From the NCBI GenBank assembly GCA_030680175.1, contig JAUXWO010000055.1:124001-188000 (forward strand): a DNA stretch of 64,000 nt, read 5' to 3'. Of this stretch, positions 55,127 to 64,000 are shown one piece after another. The translations under genes were made by a program, and so were the position numbers. This DNA is from Vicinamibacterales bacterium. GTDB lineage: Bacteria > Acidobacteriota > Vicinamibacteria > Vicinamibacterales > UBA2999. The notes under the pieces were generated by a model. That model had not been told where the DNA came from and did no database searches. It saw only the letters and a program-made list of their open reading frames with translations. Numbering within the stretch: the first letter of the stretch is position 1; each line of letters starts with the position of its first letter.

Positions 55127-56709
55127 GGTTCCGTCGTGTCGTCGCCGGCCGCGCCGGCGGCCGGCAGGTCGATGGTGAACGTGGTGCCGCGGCCCACCTC
55201 GCTGGCGACGCTGATGCTACCACCGTGGCTCTGGACGACGTCACGCGCGATGCTCAGCCCGAGCCCGGTGCCGCGGCCCGCCGGCTTGGTGGTGAACCAT
55301 TGCTCGAAGATGCGCGCCAGCACATCGGGTTCGATGCCCAGCCCCGTGTCCTCGATGCTGATGCGGACGATCGCCGGATCCGGCGTCGAGATGCGAATCG
55401 CCAGCCGCCCGCCGGCCGGCATCGCGTGGACGGCGTTGTTGACCATGTTGAGCAGCGCCAGTTCGAGGTTCACGGGGTCGACGAGGACCTCGGTCACCAC
55501 CGCCGGCGCCTCCAGCTCGAGCCGGATGTGCGCGGCCTCCAGGTTCGGCCGCACCGCCTCCGCCACGCGGTCCACCAGCTCCCGCGCCGTCGTCCGGCTG
55601 CGCGGACCCAGCCGGCGCGAGCGGTCGAGCAGCGTGCGCACGGTGGTCGTCACCTTGGCGATCTGCTCCTCGATCACGGCCAGACGGCGTGAGACGTCCG
55701 GATCATCGCCGATCTGCTCCCGCAGCAGCTGGACGTGACCCGAGATCAGATTGAGGGGCGTGCCCACCTGGTGGGCCACGTTGGCGGCCGTCTGTCCGAT
55801 GGACGCCAGCTGCTCCGCTCCGGCCAGCTGCTCGCGGACCGCCAGCAGCCGGTGGTAGGCGTCCACACGCTCCACGTTGCGCCGTTCGATTTCGCCCGTC
55901 GCCTCACGCACCCGCGCCTGGAGCGCGTCGTTGAAGTGCTCCATGTGCTCGAGCATCTGATTGAGGCCGCGCGCCACGTCGGCCAGATCGTCGCCGCCCG
56001 AGACCGGCGCGCGCGCCTGGAGGTCCCCTTCGGCCACGCGATCGACCGTCTCCCGGAGCTGCCGGATCGGGGTGTAGACGATCGGCTTGGCGAGCAGATC
56101 GACGACCACGACCAGGACGAAGATGGCCACAGCCGCGAACCAGAGCATGCTGCCGAGGGCGCGCCGCTGCAGGCCGAGGACGGCGGCCACGTCGGACCTT
56201 ACGATCACGGCGCCGGCCGTGCCGCGATCCGTCTCGAACGGAGCCGCCACGCGAAGGATCGCCTCATTCCTGGCCACGCGCGTCTCGCGATCGCCGATGG
56301 CGCGTGCGCCGAGCTGGAGGCCTTCGTCCGCAGGCGGGAGGCCGGAGGTCGCCAGAACCATCACGCCCTCGCCGCTGCGGGCGATCACGGCGATCCGGTC
56401 CACCTCGCCGGCTGACAGATCGATGTCGCGGATGCGCGCCTCGACGGCCGAGATGGGCAGGGGGTCGCCCATCCCTCGCACCTCGCCGGCGACGAGCTCC
56501 GCCGTGCGGGTGGCCGTGGCTTCGAGCTCCTGGAGCAGAACCTCCTCGGCGGCGCGCACCGACAGCCATCCCGAGACGGCCATCGTCACGGTGACGGTCG
56601 CCACGATGGCGAGGGCGAGGCGAACGCGCAGCGACCCGAACCAGCGCGCCCCGCGTGAGGCGGGCCGCCGGGTAAGGGTGCTGAGAGGGTTCGAGGACAA
56701 CTGGGTCAC
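55123..56709 (-). CDS. HAMP sensor histidine kinase, NtrB-like
   Basis: This 528-residue kinase has TM1 at about 30-50, a periplasmic sensor (about 52-185), TM2 at about 187-208 and HAMP at about 208-262. A coiled coil follows, then HisKA with His313 in ANVAHQVGTPLNLISGH and HATPase with NMVNNAVHAMP and GRGTGLGLSIARDVV. A GTG start at 56709 (VTQLSSNPL) is chosen. The open frame continues farther upstream but would overlap the divergent M61 gene. Its stop overlaps the NtrC-like gene by four bases, so they form a cognate pair. Confidence 0.9.
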   Translation of the reverse strand: MTQLSSNPLSTLTRRPASRGARWFGSLRVRLALAIVATVTVTMAVSGWLSVRAAEEVLLQELEATATRTAELVAGEVRGMGDPLPISAVEARIRDIDLSAGEVDRIAVIARSGEGVMVLATSGLPPADEGLQLGARAIGDRETRVARNEAILRVAAPFETDRGTAGAVIVRSDVAAVLGLQRRALGSMLWFAAVAIFVLVVVVDLLAKPIVYTPIRQLRETVDRVAEGDLQARAPVSGGDDLADVARGLNQMLEHMEHFNDALQARVREATGEIERRNVERVDAYHRLLAVREQLAGAEQLASIGQTAANVAHQVGTPLNLISGHVQLLREQIGDDPDVSRRLAVIEEQIAKVTTTVRTLLDRSRRLGPRSRTTARELVDRVAEAVRPNLEAAHIRLELEAPAVVTEVLVDPVNLELALLNMVNNAVHAMPAGGRLAIRISTPDPAIVRISIEDTGLGIEPDVLARIFEQWFTTKPAGRGTGLGLSIARDVVQSHGGSISVASEVGRGTTFTIDLPAAGAAGDDTTEP

Positions 56710-56850
56710 GGAAGTATATGCGAAGACGTGGGTTAGCCTGCGCCTGCCGCCGGAGACACGCCGACTCGGGTTCGGCGTTCCTCTCCACGGAGCAAGGGCC
56801 GTTCCTGGTCCCGCCTCCCGTCGCGCGGGACCCACGTAAAATACCGGGGC

Positions 56851-58653
56851 ATGAACCGGACCCTTCGCTGCCTCCTGACCGCGTGCTTCACGATGATGAT
56901 GATCGCTGCCACCACGGCGGGCGCCCAGACGCCCGCGCCGATCGCCTACACGATTCGCTTTCCCGCGCCGGCCACGCACTACATGGAGATCGAGGCCGTC
57001 TACCCGACCGGTGGTCGCGCCGAGATCGACCTGTTCATGGCGGTGTGGACGCCCGGGTCGTACCTGGTGCGCGAGTACGCCCGCCATGTGGAGCAGGTCG
57101 TGGCGCGCGGAGCGGCCGGGCAGGCGCTGGCCGTCCGCAAGACGACGAAGAACCGCTGGCGCGTGGCCACCGGGGGCGCGGCGTCGGTGACGGTCCGCTA
57201 CCGCGTCTACGGCCGCGAGATGACGGTGCGCAACAACTGGATCGAGGCCGGGTTCGCGATGCTGAACGGCGCGCCCACGTTCCTGACGCTGGTCGACGAC
57301 GGCCCGCGCGCGCACCGGGTGCGGCTGGAACTGCCGGAGGGGTGGACGACGACCGCCACGGCGCTCACACGCGTGGAGGGCGAGGCGCACAGCTACGTGG
57401 CCGAGGACTTCGACACGCTCGTTGACAGCCCCATCGTCGCGGGCAACCCCGTCATCACGGAGTTCGCGTTCGGCGGCAGGCCCCACTACGTGGTGCACGA
57501 GGGAGACCCCTCGCTCTGGGACACGGCGCGCGCGAACGACGACGTGCGGAAGATCGTGGAGGTGACGCGCGAGATGTTCGGCGAGGTGCCGTATCCGCAC
57601 TACTACTTCCTCAACATGGTGACCGAAGCGGGTGGCGGGCTGGAGCACAAGAACTCCACGCTCCTGATGGCCAACCGGTTCACGACGCGGGCACGGCGGT
57701 CGTACCTGGGCTGGCTCACCCTCGTGAGCCACGAGTACTTTCACGTGTGGAACGTGAAGCGCCTGCGGCCCGTCGCCCTGGGTCCGTTCGATTACGAGCA
57801 CGAGAACTACACCGAGAGCCTGTGGGTGGCGGAGGGTGTCACGTCATACTTCGGCGACCTGCTCGTCAGGCGCGCCGGGCTGTCCACCCGCGGCGAGTAC
57901 CTCGAGGGCCTGTCCACCGAGATCGCGAACCTGCAGAACGCCCCGGGCCGCGCGGTGCAGACGACCGCCGCCTCGTCGTTCGACACCTGGATCAAGCAGT
58001 ACCGCCCCGACGAGAACTCGCCGAACACGGCCATCAGCTACTACACCAGCGGGCAGGTCATCTCGTTCCTGCTGGATGCGAAGATCCGCGCGGCGACCAA
58101 TGGTCAGCGGTCGCTCGACGATGGGATGCGGCTGGCGTATCAGCGGTACTCGGGCCCCACCGGCTATACGCCCGACGAGTTTCACGCGGTGATGTCGGAG
58201 GTCGCCGGCGTGGATCTCGCGCCGTGGTTCGCGCGGGTGCTGACGACCACCGAGGAGTTCGACTACACCGAGGCGCTCCACTGGTATGGCCTGCGCTTCC
58301 GTCCCGCGGAGCCGACGACACGGGCGTGGACGGGCCTCGTGACGCGCAACGATGCCGGCCGGCTGCTCGTCTCCCAGGTGCGGCGCGACACGCCTGGCTA
58401 CGCCGCGGGCCTCAATGTGGACGACGAGATCCTGGCGATCGATGACCTGCGGGTGCGCGCGGACCAGCTGACGAACCGGCTGGAGCAGTACAAGGCCGGG
58501 GATCAGGTCACGCTGCTCGTGGCGCGCCGCGAGCGCCTCATGCGCCTCGTGCTGACCTTCGGCGCCGAGCCCGGCCGCGCCTGGCGTCTCGAACCGGATC
58601 CAGGGGCGACGGAGGAGCAGCGGAAGCGCCTCGCCGCGTGGCTGGGAGACTGA
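56851..58653 (+). CDS. M61 family peptidase with PDZ domain (copy 2)
   Basis: This 600-residue secreted metallopeptidase has a signal peptide (about 1-25). The zinc motif HEYFHVWN (His294, Glu295, His298) lies in LTLVSHEYFHVWNVKRLRP, and the third ligand region is ESLWVAEGVTSYFGDLL. A C-terminal PDZ domain (about 490-570, VSQVRRDTPGYAAGLNVDDE) follows. It is a diverged paralogue of the gene at 51393 rather than a recent duplicate. It is divergent from the NtrB/NtrC-like pair, with 141 bases between starts, and may be under its control. A GATC-rich array starts just after the stop. Confidence 0.92.
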   Translation: MNRTLRCLLTACFTMMMIAATTAGAQTPAPIAYTIRFPAPATHYMEIEAVYPTGGRAEIDLFMAVWTPGSYLVREYARHVEQVVARGAAGQALAVRKTTKNRWRVATGGAASVTVRYRVYGREMTVRNNWIEAGFAMLNGAPTFLTLVDDGPRAHRVRLELPEGWTTTATALTRVEGEAHSYVAEDFDTLVDSPIVAGNPVITEFAFGGRPHYVVHEGDPSLWDTARANDDVRKIVEVTREMFGEVPYPHYYFLNMVTEAGGGLEHKNSTLLMANRFTTRARRSYLGWLTLVSHEYFHVWNVKRLRPVALGPFDYEHENYTESLWVAEGVTSYFGDLLVRRAGLSTRGEYLEGLSTEIANLQNAPGRAVQTTAASSFDTWIKQYRPDENSPNTAISYYTSGQVISFLLDAKIRAATNGQRSLDDGMRLAYQRYSGPTGYTPDEFHAVMSEVAGVDLAPWFARVLTTTEEFDYTEALHWYGLRFRPAEPTTRAWTGLVTRNDAGRLLVSQVRRDTPGYAAGLNVDDEILAIDDLRVRADQLTNRLEQYKAGDQVTLLVARRERLMRLVLTFGAEPGRAWRLEPDPGATEEQRKRLAAWLGD

Positions 58654-58659
58654 ATTGAA

Positions 58660-58775
58660 TCTTGTGATCTCGTGAGGTGGTGATCTGCGATCTGGATCTC
58701 GGGATGTTGGATGTGAGATCTATCTCGTGATCTCAAGATCTATCTGGTGATCTAGTGATCTAGTGATCTAGTGAT
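58660..58775. repeat. GATC-rich array between convergent genes
   Basis: It contains units such as GTGATCTC, GAGATCTA and, at the end, four tandem TGATCTAG octamers. It fills the gap from the M61 stop to the GT4 stop. The GT4 TAG runs directly into it. Confidence 0.88.
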
Positions 58776-59948
58776 CTACGGAGCGGTGGCGAGTGTGGAG
58801 AGCAGGGACTCGATGCGGGTCATGACCGTGGGCCAGCGGTATTCCGACTCGACGTAGGCGAGGCCCTGGCGGCCGAACCGGCGGGCCTCCTCGGGGTGGT
58901 CGAGCAGCCACGACAGGCCGGCCGCGAACTCACGGTAGGTGCCGTAGTGCAGTCCGCCGTTGGCCCGGCGCACCTGCCCGCGGAGGACCGCGCACCGGGC
59001 GTTGACGAGCGCCGGCAGTGACCGGTTCCAGGCTTCGAGGAGCGCGATGCAGAGGCTCTCGTACGGCGAGGGCATCACGAGCGCGCGGGCGCGCGCGAAG
59101 AGCGCCTCGCGGACCTCGTCGCTGACGAAGCCGAGCACGCGGACGCGCGGATGCGCCGGCAGCGCCGTGTGCACAGGGCCGGCGAGCACGAGCGTGACGT
59201 CGCGGCCCTCCTCCGCCTGATAGCGGATGAAGTGCTCGACGAGCGCGTCGCAGCCCTTGTTGCGATCGACCCGGCCGAGATAGACGACGAACGGATCAGC
59301 GAGCCCCAGCGCGTCGAGCGCCGATGGGGAGGCCGGCGCGGCCGGGTCGAGCCCCGTGCCGATCACGATCGACGGACCCACGGCGCCTCCCGCGCGTGCC
59401 GTCACCATGTCGCGCTCTTCCTCCGTCAGGAAGATGTACCCGCGCGGACGGCGGAAGAACGCGCCGAGCGTGGCGAAGTCCAGCACCGGATCCTCTTCCG
59501 CCGTGGGCACGAGCACGGCGCGGTCCGCCACGACCGGTAGCCCGGCGATCGACGGGTAGTACCGGAACGCCCAGAACAGCACCAGGTCGTAGTCGTGCCC
59601 GTGCGCGCGCAGGTAGTCGACGAGCGCCGGGGTCTCGGGGCCGTTCGCGAGAAACCACGCCGCCTCGTCGTCGGCCGTGTGGCGTCGTGCGAACGCCCGG
59701 TCGCTGAGGTCGCGGAAGGCGTGCAGGTCGCGCTGGCGCGCGACCGGGAAGCGGCGGATCCGAACGCCACCGGCCTCCGACACGCCGGGCGGCAGCGTGT
59801 TGCGCCAGTGGACGTAGTCGGCGGCGCACGTCGTGAGCACCTCGACCTCGTGGCGGACGGCGAGCCGTTCGGCGAGGTGCCGGCAGTGGGCTTCCGACCC
59901 CCCCGTGATGCCGGCGCCATAGCGCTGGACGACGCAGGCGATCTTCAT
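58776..59948 (-). CDS. GT4-family glycosyltransferase
   Basis: This 390-residue GT-B transferase starts MKIACVVQRYGAGITGGSEAH, the glycine-rich loop of the GT4 family. It contains VVYLGRVDRNKGCDALVEHF at the donor domain and SPYESLCIALLEAWNRSLPAL, the EX7E-type motif that binds the sugar nucleotide. It is cytoplasmic or membrane-associated and acts in surface polysaccharide or glycolipid assembly. The acceptor is unknown. The start at 59948 overlaps the stop of the upstream small gene by four bases. A longer open frame upstream is rejected for this reason. Confidence 0.9.
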   Translation of the reverse strand: MKIACVVQRYGAGITGGSEAHCRHLAERLAVRHEVEVLTTCAADYVHWRNTLPPGVSEAGGVRIRRFPVARQRDLHAFRDLSDRAFARRHTADDEAAWFLANGPETPALVDYLRAHGHDYDLVLFWAFRYYPSIAGLPVVADRAVLVPTAEEDPVLDFATLGAFFRRPRGYIFLTEEERDMVTARAGGAVGPSIVIGTGLDPAAPASPSALDALGLADPFVVYLGRVDRNKGCDALVEHFIRYQAEEGRDVTLVLAGPVHTALPAHPRVRVLGFVSDEVREALFARARALVMPSPYESLCIALLEAWNRSLPALVNARCAVLRGQVRRANGGLHYGTYREFAAGLSWLLDHPEEARRFGRQGLAYVESEYRWPTVMTRIESLLSTLATAP

Positions 59949-60379
59949 CGCGCGTCCGGCGGCGTGACCCGCCCCGCGCGGAGGTCCTCGACCTCGCGCC
60001 TGAGCGTAACGACCTCCACGACGAGCGTCTCGATCGTGGCCATCAGCGTGTCGTTGACACGCGCCTGGCGCTCGAAGTTGTCGCGGCTGAACTCGTAGAG
60101 CCACCGCGTGAGCGGCAGCAGCACGCGTTGCTTGGCGAAGAGCACGAGGCGGCCGGACCGCTTCCGGTGGGTGGTGAAGCGCAGGCTGGTGGCCAGTTCC
60201 CAATCGTCTTCGTCGAGCAGCAGCGTGGGCATCATCAGCAGCCGCCGGCGCTCGAGCGCCTTGCGGTAGACGGCCTCGGCTTCATCGAACACCCGTTCGG
60301 TGAGGAGGGGCGAGGCGGGATCGGTGCGCGCCAGTTCCTCGCGCAGGCGGGCCCGGACCGCCTGCCGCACGTCGTTCAT
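59945..60379 (-). CDS. Unrecognised protein upstream of GT4 gene, C-terminal coiled coil
   Basis: This protein of about 144 residues starts MNDVRQAVRARLREELA and is rich in Arg, Glu and Leu. The middle part has ERRRLLMMPTLLLDEDDWELATSLRF and KRSGRLVLFAKQRVLLPLTRWLYEFSRDNF. The end is a coiled coil (LMATIETLVVEVVTLRREVEDL). No family is recognised. The overlap with the glycosyltransferase gene suggests a partner role in polysaccharide assembly. An upstream GTG at 60409 is an alternative start. The divergent DUF5916 gene begins about 110 bases away. Confidence 0.7.
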   Translation of the reverse strand: MNDVRQAVRARLREELARTDPASPLLTERVFDEAEAVYRKALERRRLLMMPTLLLDEDDWELATSLRFTTHRKRSGRLVLFAKQRVLLPLTRWLYEFSRDNFERQARVNDTLMATIETLVVEVVTLRREVEDLRAGRVTPPDAR

Positions 60380-60489
60380 CACCGCATCGGTCTCGAGATC
60401 ACGGCCCACGGAGGCCAAGTATAGAGGTTTCCGGCAGAAACCAACCTTTCCCCCCTGGCATTCGTCTACTCCGAGTGCGTCCACATCCC

Positions 60490-63042
60490 ATGCCGTCCTT
60501 CATGCGTCTTGCCGTTGTCCTGGCCCTCGCCGGTCCCTTGTGTCTGGCGGCACCCGCGCGCGCGTCGCGCCTGCCCGCCATCGTGACGGCGCAAGCCGTC
60601 CCGACCGGCACCGCCATCGTCCTCGACGGCCAGTTCGACGAGCCGGTCTGGGAGGAGGCGCCCGTCATCTCCGAGTTCGTGCAGCGCGAGCCGGCGGAGG
60701 GGCAGGCGCCGAGCCAGCGCACCGAGGTGCGGGTGGCCTACGATGCGCTCGCGCTCTACGTCGCCGTACGGGCGTACGACACCGACCCGTCGGCGGTCGT
60801 GGGCCTCCTGACCCGCCGGGATCAGCGGTCGCCGTCCGACTGGATCAAGGTCGCGGTGGACTCGTACCACGATCGCCGCTCCGCCTACGAGTTCGCGGTC
60901 AACCCGGTCGGCGTCAAGCTGGATCGCTACTACTTCAACGACAGCTCGAGTGACGACACCTGGGACGCCGTGTGGGACGTCGCGGTCGCGCGCGACGAGA
61001 CGGGCTGGCGCGCCGAGTTCCGCATCCCGTTCTCGCAGCTGCGGTTCAACAACACCACGGGCGGGCCGGTCGGGTTCGCCGTGGCGCGGGAGATCGGACG
61101 GCTGGCCGAGACGTCCACGTGGCCGCTGCTCTCGCGCAACGAGACCGGGCTGGTGTCGCAGTTCGGGGAGCTGCACGGACTGCGCATGGCGGGCACGCCG
61201 AAGCGGCTCGAGGTGCAGCCCTACACGCTGGGGCAGGTGTCGGTGGCGCCGCTGTCCGCGGTGAATGCGCTCGTGGACCGCACCGACCCGTCCGGGTCCG
61301 GCGGGCTGGACCTGAAGTACGCCCTGACCCCCGGGCTCACGCTCACGGCGACGGCGAACCCCGACTTCGGCCAGGTGGAAGCGGATCCCGCCGTGGTGAA
61401 TCTCGACGCGTTCGAGACGTTCTTCCAGGAGCGCCGGCCGTTCTTCGTCGAGGGGTCGGGCACGTTCCGCTTCAACATGGACTGCAACGACGGCGAGTGC
61501 ACGGGCCTGTTCTACTCGCGACGGATTGGCCGCGCGCCGCAGGGCGCCGCCTCCAGAGGCGCCGGGGAGTTCGCGGCACAGCCGAGCGCGGCGACCATCC
61601 TCGGGGCGGCGAAGCTGACCGGCCGCGTCGGGCGCTTCGCGGTCGGCGCCATCACGGCGTACACGCAGGAAGAGCAGGCCACGATCGCCGGGGGACTCGA
61701 CCGGCGATCCCAGGTGGTCGAGCCGTTCTCGGCGTATCAGGTGCTGCGCGCACGGCGCGAGTTCACGAACCGCTCCACGCTCGGCTTCATGGCCACGGCC
61801 GCCAACCGGCGGCTGGATCAGGCGGTGCGCTTCCTGCCGGAGTCCGCGTACTCGGCCGGGATGGACTACGACTGGCGCATCCGTCCCGACTACAACCTGT
61901 CGGGGTATTTCGCGAGCAGCCATGTGCGAGGGTCGACCGAGGCGATCACGCGCCTCCAGACCAACGCCGTGCACCAGTACAACCGCGTGGACGCCGGGCA
62001 CGTGGCGCTCGACCCCGGGGCCACCGCCATCAGCGGGCACGCCGGGGCGATCGCGTTCGGCAAGATCGGCGGGGAGCGCACGCGGTTCAACGCCCACTAC
62101 GGGTACAAGAGCCCGGGCTTCGACATCAACGACCTCGGCTTCCAGCGGCGCGCCGACGAGAAGACGATGAGCCATTGGTTTCAGCTGCGCTACAACACGC
62201 CGGGGCGGTTCACGCGGTCCTGGATGGTCAACTTCAACCAGTGGGCCGGCTGGAACTTCGATGGCGACCGCACGTTCAGCGGCGGCAACATCAACATGCA
62301 CTGGACGTGGCAGAACAACTGGCGCGCCGGGTTCGGCGTCAACGGCCAGATGGCGCCGTTCCGCGATCGCTCCACGCGGGGTGGTCCCGGCGTGCGCGGC
62401 AACAGCAACGTCAGCCTCTGGTACTACATGGATCTCGACGATCGCCGTGCGATCATCCCCGGCTACAACGGCTATCACGAGGCCGACAGCGAGGGCACCC
62501 GGCGCCACAACTTCAATCCGCGCATCACCTGGCGCCCGAACTCCGCCGCCTCCGTCCAGCTCGGCGTGCGCTACGGCATCAACGATGACGATGCGCAGTG
62601 GGTGCGGAACGAGGACCGGGACGGCCGGACGCGGTACGTCTTCGGCCGCATCGAGCAACGCACCGTGGCGATGACGGCCCGCGTCAACTACACGGTCACG
62701 CCGACGCTCTCGATCCAGACCTACGCCGAGCCATTCGTCTCCGCCGGCGCGTACTCCAGCTTCCGCGAGCTCGTCGATGGGCGCGCGGACGACTACGCTG
62801 CGCGCTACCGGGCCTACGACGGCGGCCGCAGCGCGGACTTCAACTACCGCTCCTTCCGCACGACCAACGTGCTCCGCTGGGAGTACCGTCCGGGCTCGTC
62901 GCTCTTCGTCGTCTGGCAGCAGGGCCGGCAGGACGTGGCGGGCGAGGGCGACTTCCGCTTCGGCCGCGACTTCGGCGACCTCTTCTCGGCGCCGTCCCAC
63001 AACGTGTTCCTGGTCAAGCTCTCCTACTGGTTCAACATGTGA
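60490..63042 (+). CDS. CBM9-like / DUF5916 outer-membrane protein
   Basis: This 850-residue secreted protein has a signal peptide (about 1-25). An N-terminal CBM9-like beta sandwich at about 35-215 has IVLDGQFDEPVWEEAPVI, YDALALYVAVRAYDTDP, and WRAEFRIPFSQLRF. A large DUF5916 region follows (NPDFGQVEADPAVVNLDAFE, then FFQERRPFFVEG, YSRRIGR). Its many alternating aromatic beta strands end in SYWFNM, a C-terminal aromatic residue pattern suggesting an outer-membrane barrel. The function is unknown, and surface binding or processing of carbohydrate is assumed. An upstream GTG at 60475 is possible. A repeat array starts at its stop. Confidence 0.88.
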   Translation: MPSFMRLAVVLALAGPLCLAAPARASRLPAIVTAQAVPTGTAIVLDGQFDEPVWEEAPVISEFVQREPAEGQAPSQRTEVRVAYDALALYVAVRAYDTDPSAVVGLLTRRDQRSPSDWIKVAVDSYHDRRSAYEFAVNPVGVKLDRYYFNDSSSDDTWDAVWDVAVARDETGWRAEFRIPFSQLRFNNTTGGPVGFAVAREIGRLAETSTWPLLSRNETGLVSQFGELHGLRMAGTPKRLEVQPYTLGQVSVAPLSAVNALVDRTDPSGSGGLDLKYALTPGLTLTATANPDFGQVEADPAVVNLDAFETFFQERRPFFVEGSGTFRFNMDCNDGECTGLFYSRRIGRAPQGAASRGAGEFAAQPSAATILGAAKLTGRVGRFAVGAITAYTQEEQATIAGGLDRRSQVVEPFSAYQVLRARREFTNRSTLGFMATAANRRLDQAVRFLPESAYSAGMDYDWRIRPDYNLSGYFASSHVRGSTEAITRLQTNAVHQYNRVDAGHVALDPGATAISGHAGAIAFGKIGGERTRFNAHYGYKSPGFDINDLGFQRRADEKTMSHWFQLRYNTPGRFTRSWMVNFNQWAGWNFDGDRTFSGGNINMHWTWQNNWRAGFGVNGQMAPFRDRSTRGGPGVRGNSNVSLWYYMDLDDRRAIIPGYNGYHEADSEGTRRHNFNPRITWRPNSAASVQLGVRYGINDDDAQWVRNEDRDGRTRYVFGRIEQRTVAMTARVNYTVTPTLSIQTYAEPFVSAGAYSSFRELVDGRADDYAARYRAYDGGRSADFNYRSFRTTNVLRWEYRPGSSLFVVWQQGRQDVAGEGDFRFGRDFGDLFSAPSHNVFLVKLSYWFNM

Positions 63043-63044
63043 AG

Positions 63045-63295
63045 AATCTGGTGATCTCGTGATGTGGTGATCTGGTGATCGGATGTGCGATGTGGAGATC
63101 TCCAGATGTATCTAGTGATCGGATGATCTGGCGATGTGCGGGCCGAGCGGCCAGGCGGGACGCGAATGCACATCCACAGATCCGCAGATCAGTCGATCCG
63201 CAGATCAGTAGATCAGTAGATAGATCTGACATCGAGGCATCGGGGCATCAGATCACCACATCACCACATCACGAGATCATCAGATTTGCTAGGAT
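63045..63295. repeat. Long GATC-rich array
   Basis: This array of about 250 bases has units of TGATCTGG/TGATGTGG type and, later, AGATCAGT and ATCACCAC. It starts directly after the DUF5916 stop (TGA-AGAATCTGGTGATC) and runs to within a few bases of the DinB start. A single-copy insert lies near 63138-63170. Confidence 0.88.
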
Positions 63296-63301
63296 CTCCC
63301 C

Positions 63302-63844
63302 ATGCCCATCTCGAAGCCAGCCGTCGGGGAGTATTCGGCGTTCTATCAGGGGTACCTGGACCGCGTGGCGGCGGAGCCGCGGCTGCGGCCGGTCCTGGCC
63401 CGCCAGTTGACCGCGTTCGAGGCGCTCGCCGGCCTCGACGAGGCGCGCGCCAGCCATCGGTACGCGGACGGGAAATGGAGTGTGCGCGAAGTGGTGGGGC
63501 ACCTGGCGGATGCCGAGCGCATCTTCGCCTACCGGATGCTCCGCATCGCCCGGGGCGATGCGACGCCGCTGGCCGGCTTCGACGAGAACGTCTACGTCGC
63601 GGCCGCCGGATTCGAGCGGCGGCCGATGGTGGAGGTGGCAGGCGAACTCCGCGATGTGCGCCAGGCGACGCTGTCGCTGCTGCGGTCGTTCGACGAGTCG
63701 ATGGCGACGCGCGAGGGCCGCGCCAACGAGACGCGCGTCACGCTGCGCGCCATCGCCTGGATTGTCGCCGGGCACGCTGCGCATCACCTGGCCGTGCTCG
63801 GCGAGCGCTATGGTGTGAGTGTGGCGGAGCCGGGGACCCGGTAG
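63302..63844 (+). CDS. DinB-family protein
   Basis: This 180-residue four-helix-bundle protein has W(S/T)VREVVGHLADAE with His67, and GHAAHHLAVLGERY with His158 and His162, the usual DinB metal triad. DinB-fold proteins include bacillithiol S-transferases and maleylpyruvate isomerases, and many are uncharacterised. The role here is probably thiol transfer or detoxification. It differs from the broken DinB gene at 32511 in sequence and length. It is followed by a hairpin that includes its stop codon. Confidence 0.88.
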   Translation: MPISKPAVGEYSAFYQGYLDRVAAEPRLRPVLARQLTAFEALAGLDEARASHRYADGKWSVREVVGHLADAERIFAYRMLRIARGDATPLAGFDENVYVAAAGFERRPMVEVAGELRDVRQATLSLLRSFDESMATREGRANETRVTLRAIAWIVAGHAAHHLAVLGERYGVSVAEPGTR

Positions 63845-63854
63845 CCCGGGTCCC
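63833..63854. terminator. Hairpin terminator between convergent genes
   Basis: A perfect 9-bp stem GGGACCCGG / CCGGGTCCC encloses TAGC and includes the DinB stop codon. It separates the DinB gene from the convergent partial gene. Confidence 0.6.
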
Positions 63855-63874
63855 GTCTCCAGTCCTCGCTGGTC

Positions 63875-64000
63875 TTACGCCGCCCGCTTCAGGTACGTCT
63901 CCCGCTCGCGCGCCAGCGCCATGCGCGCGACGACGAGCTGGTAGATCCGGAAGTTGACGTAGGCGGGCACCGCCAGCATGAGCGCCACGAGGGCGCCGTC
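63875..64000 (-). CDS. Partial gene, C-terminus of a membrane protein
   Basis: The last 41 codons of a minus-strand gene read DGALVALMLAVPAYVNFRIY, then QLVVARMALARERETYLKRAA and a TAA stop. One hydrophobic helix and a basic tail suggest a membrane protein with a cytoplasmic C-terminus. The rest lies outside the window, so no family can be named. Confidence 0.6.
   Translation of the reverse strand, partial: DGALVALMLAVPAYVNFRIYQLVVARMALARERETYLKRAA

Noticed and set aside
56710-57801. Extension of the HAMP kinase to 892 residues
   Set aside because: It overlaps the divergent M61 gene, which has an intact signal peptide and zinc motif.

Overview
This is a GC-rich bacterial chromosome segment, most likely from an Acidobacteriota of the Vicinamibacteria type. 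That placement is an inference. It rests on an 854-residue MacB/FtsX permease of the acidobacterial ADOP kind, a Ser/Thr kinase fused to a periplasmic TPR domain, a CBM9-DUF5916 protein, two M61 peptidases, a DUF3500 protein and many secreted peptidases. No rRNA gene is present. There are two tRNA genes, Gln(CUG) and Ser(GCU).

Layout. 0-2 kb: the end of a molybdate ABC operon (modA tail, modB, modC). 2-7.6 kb: an accessory island of small stress and detoxification genes (NTF2-like protein, DUF899 with a 54-aa partner, an ECF42-like sigma factor with its DGPF protein, an ArsR-like regulator, NIPSNAP, a PEP-mutase-like enzyme). The island is bracketed by two copies of the modC/hydrolase junction, so it looks inserted into a duplicated locus. 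7.9-13 kb: alpha/beta hydrolase, CPBP protease, ECF sigma factor and ADOP permease. 13-24.6 kb: tRNA-Gln with tandem 3'-tail repeats, DUF3500, PQQ-propeller with EF-hands, GMC oxidoreductase, a glutamyl-tRNA synthetase lacking its zinc-binding insert, RMND1/DUF155 protein, arsenate reductase, a GT-C-like membrane protein and a diguanylate cyclase. 24.7-42.6 kb: TPR protein, Ca-type P-ATPase, DUF4173 membrane protein, tRNA-Ser, WYL regulator, broken DinB gene, ferrochelatase, MASE1 hybrid kinase, Ser/Thr kinase-TPR, and a CoA-transferase/class III aminotransferase operon. 42.7-58.7 kb: a run of secreted peptidases (CocE, M28, P1/DmpA, two M61) with YaeQ, a hybrid kinase, a NtrB/NtrC-like pair and a rhodanese interrupted by one in-frame TGA. 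58.8-64 kb: GT4 glycosyltransferase, DUF5916 protein, DinB and a partial membrane protein.

The feature that most sets this window apart is its repeat load. Arrays of 7-bp units (and related 8-9 bp GATC-rich units), long palindromes and REP-like motifs sit almost exactly at stop codons. They fill the gaps between convergent genes and in several cases supply the stop codon itself. One palindromic repeat lies in frame inside a CoA-transferase gene, and another REP-like palindrome lies in the N-terminus of the GMC oxidoreductase. Both tRNA genes are followed by tandem copies of their own 3' ends, reminiscent of the E. coli tyrT/rtT arrangement. The best single-gene candidate is the rhodanese at 53.3-53.7 kb. 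Its only defect is a TGA exactly where relatives have an active-site-loop cysteine, so a selenoprotein reading must be weighed against a nonsense mutation.
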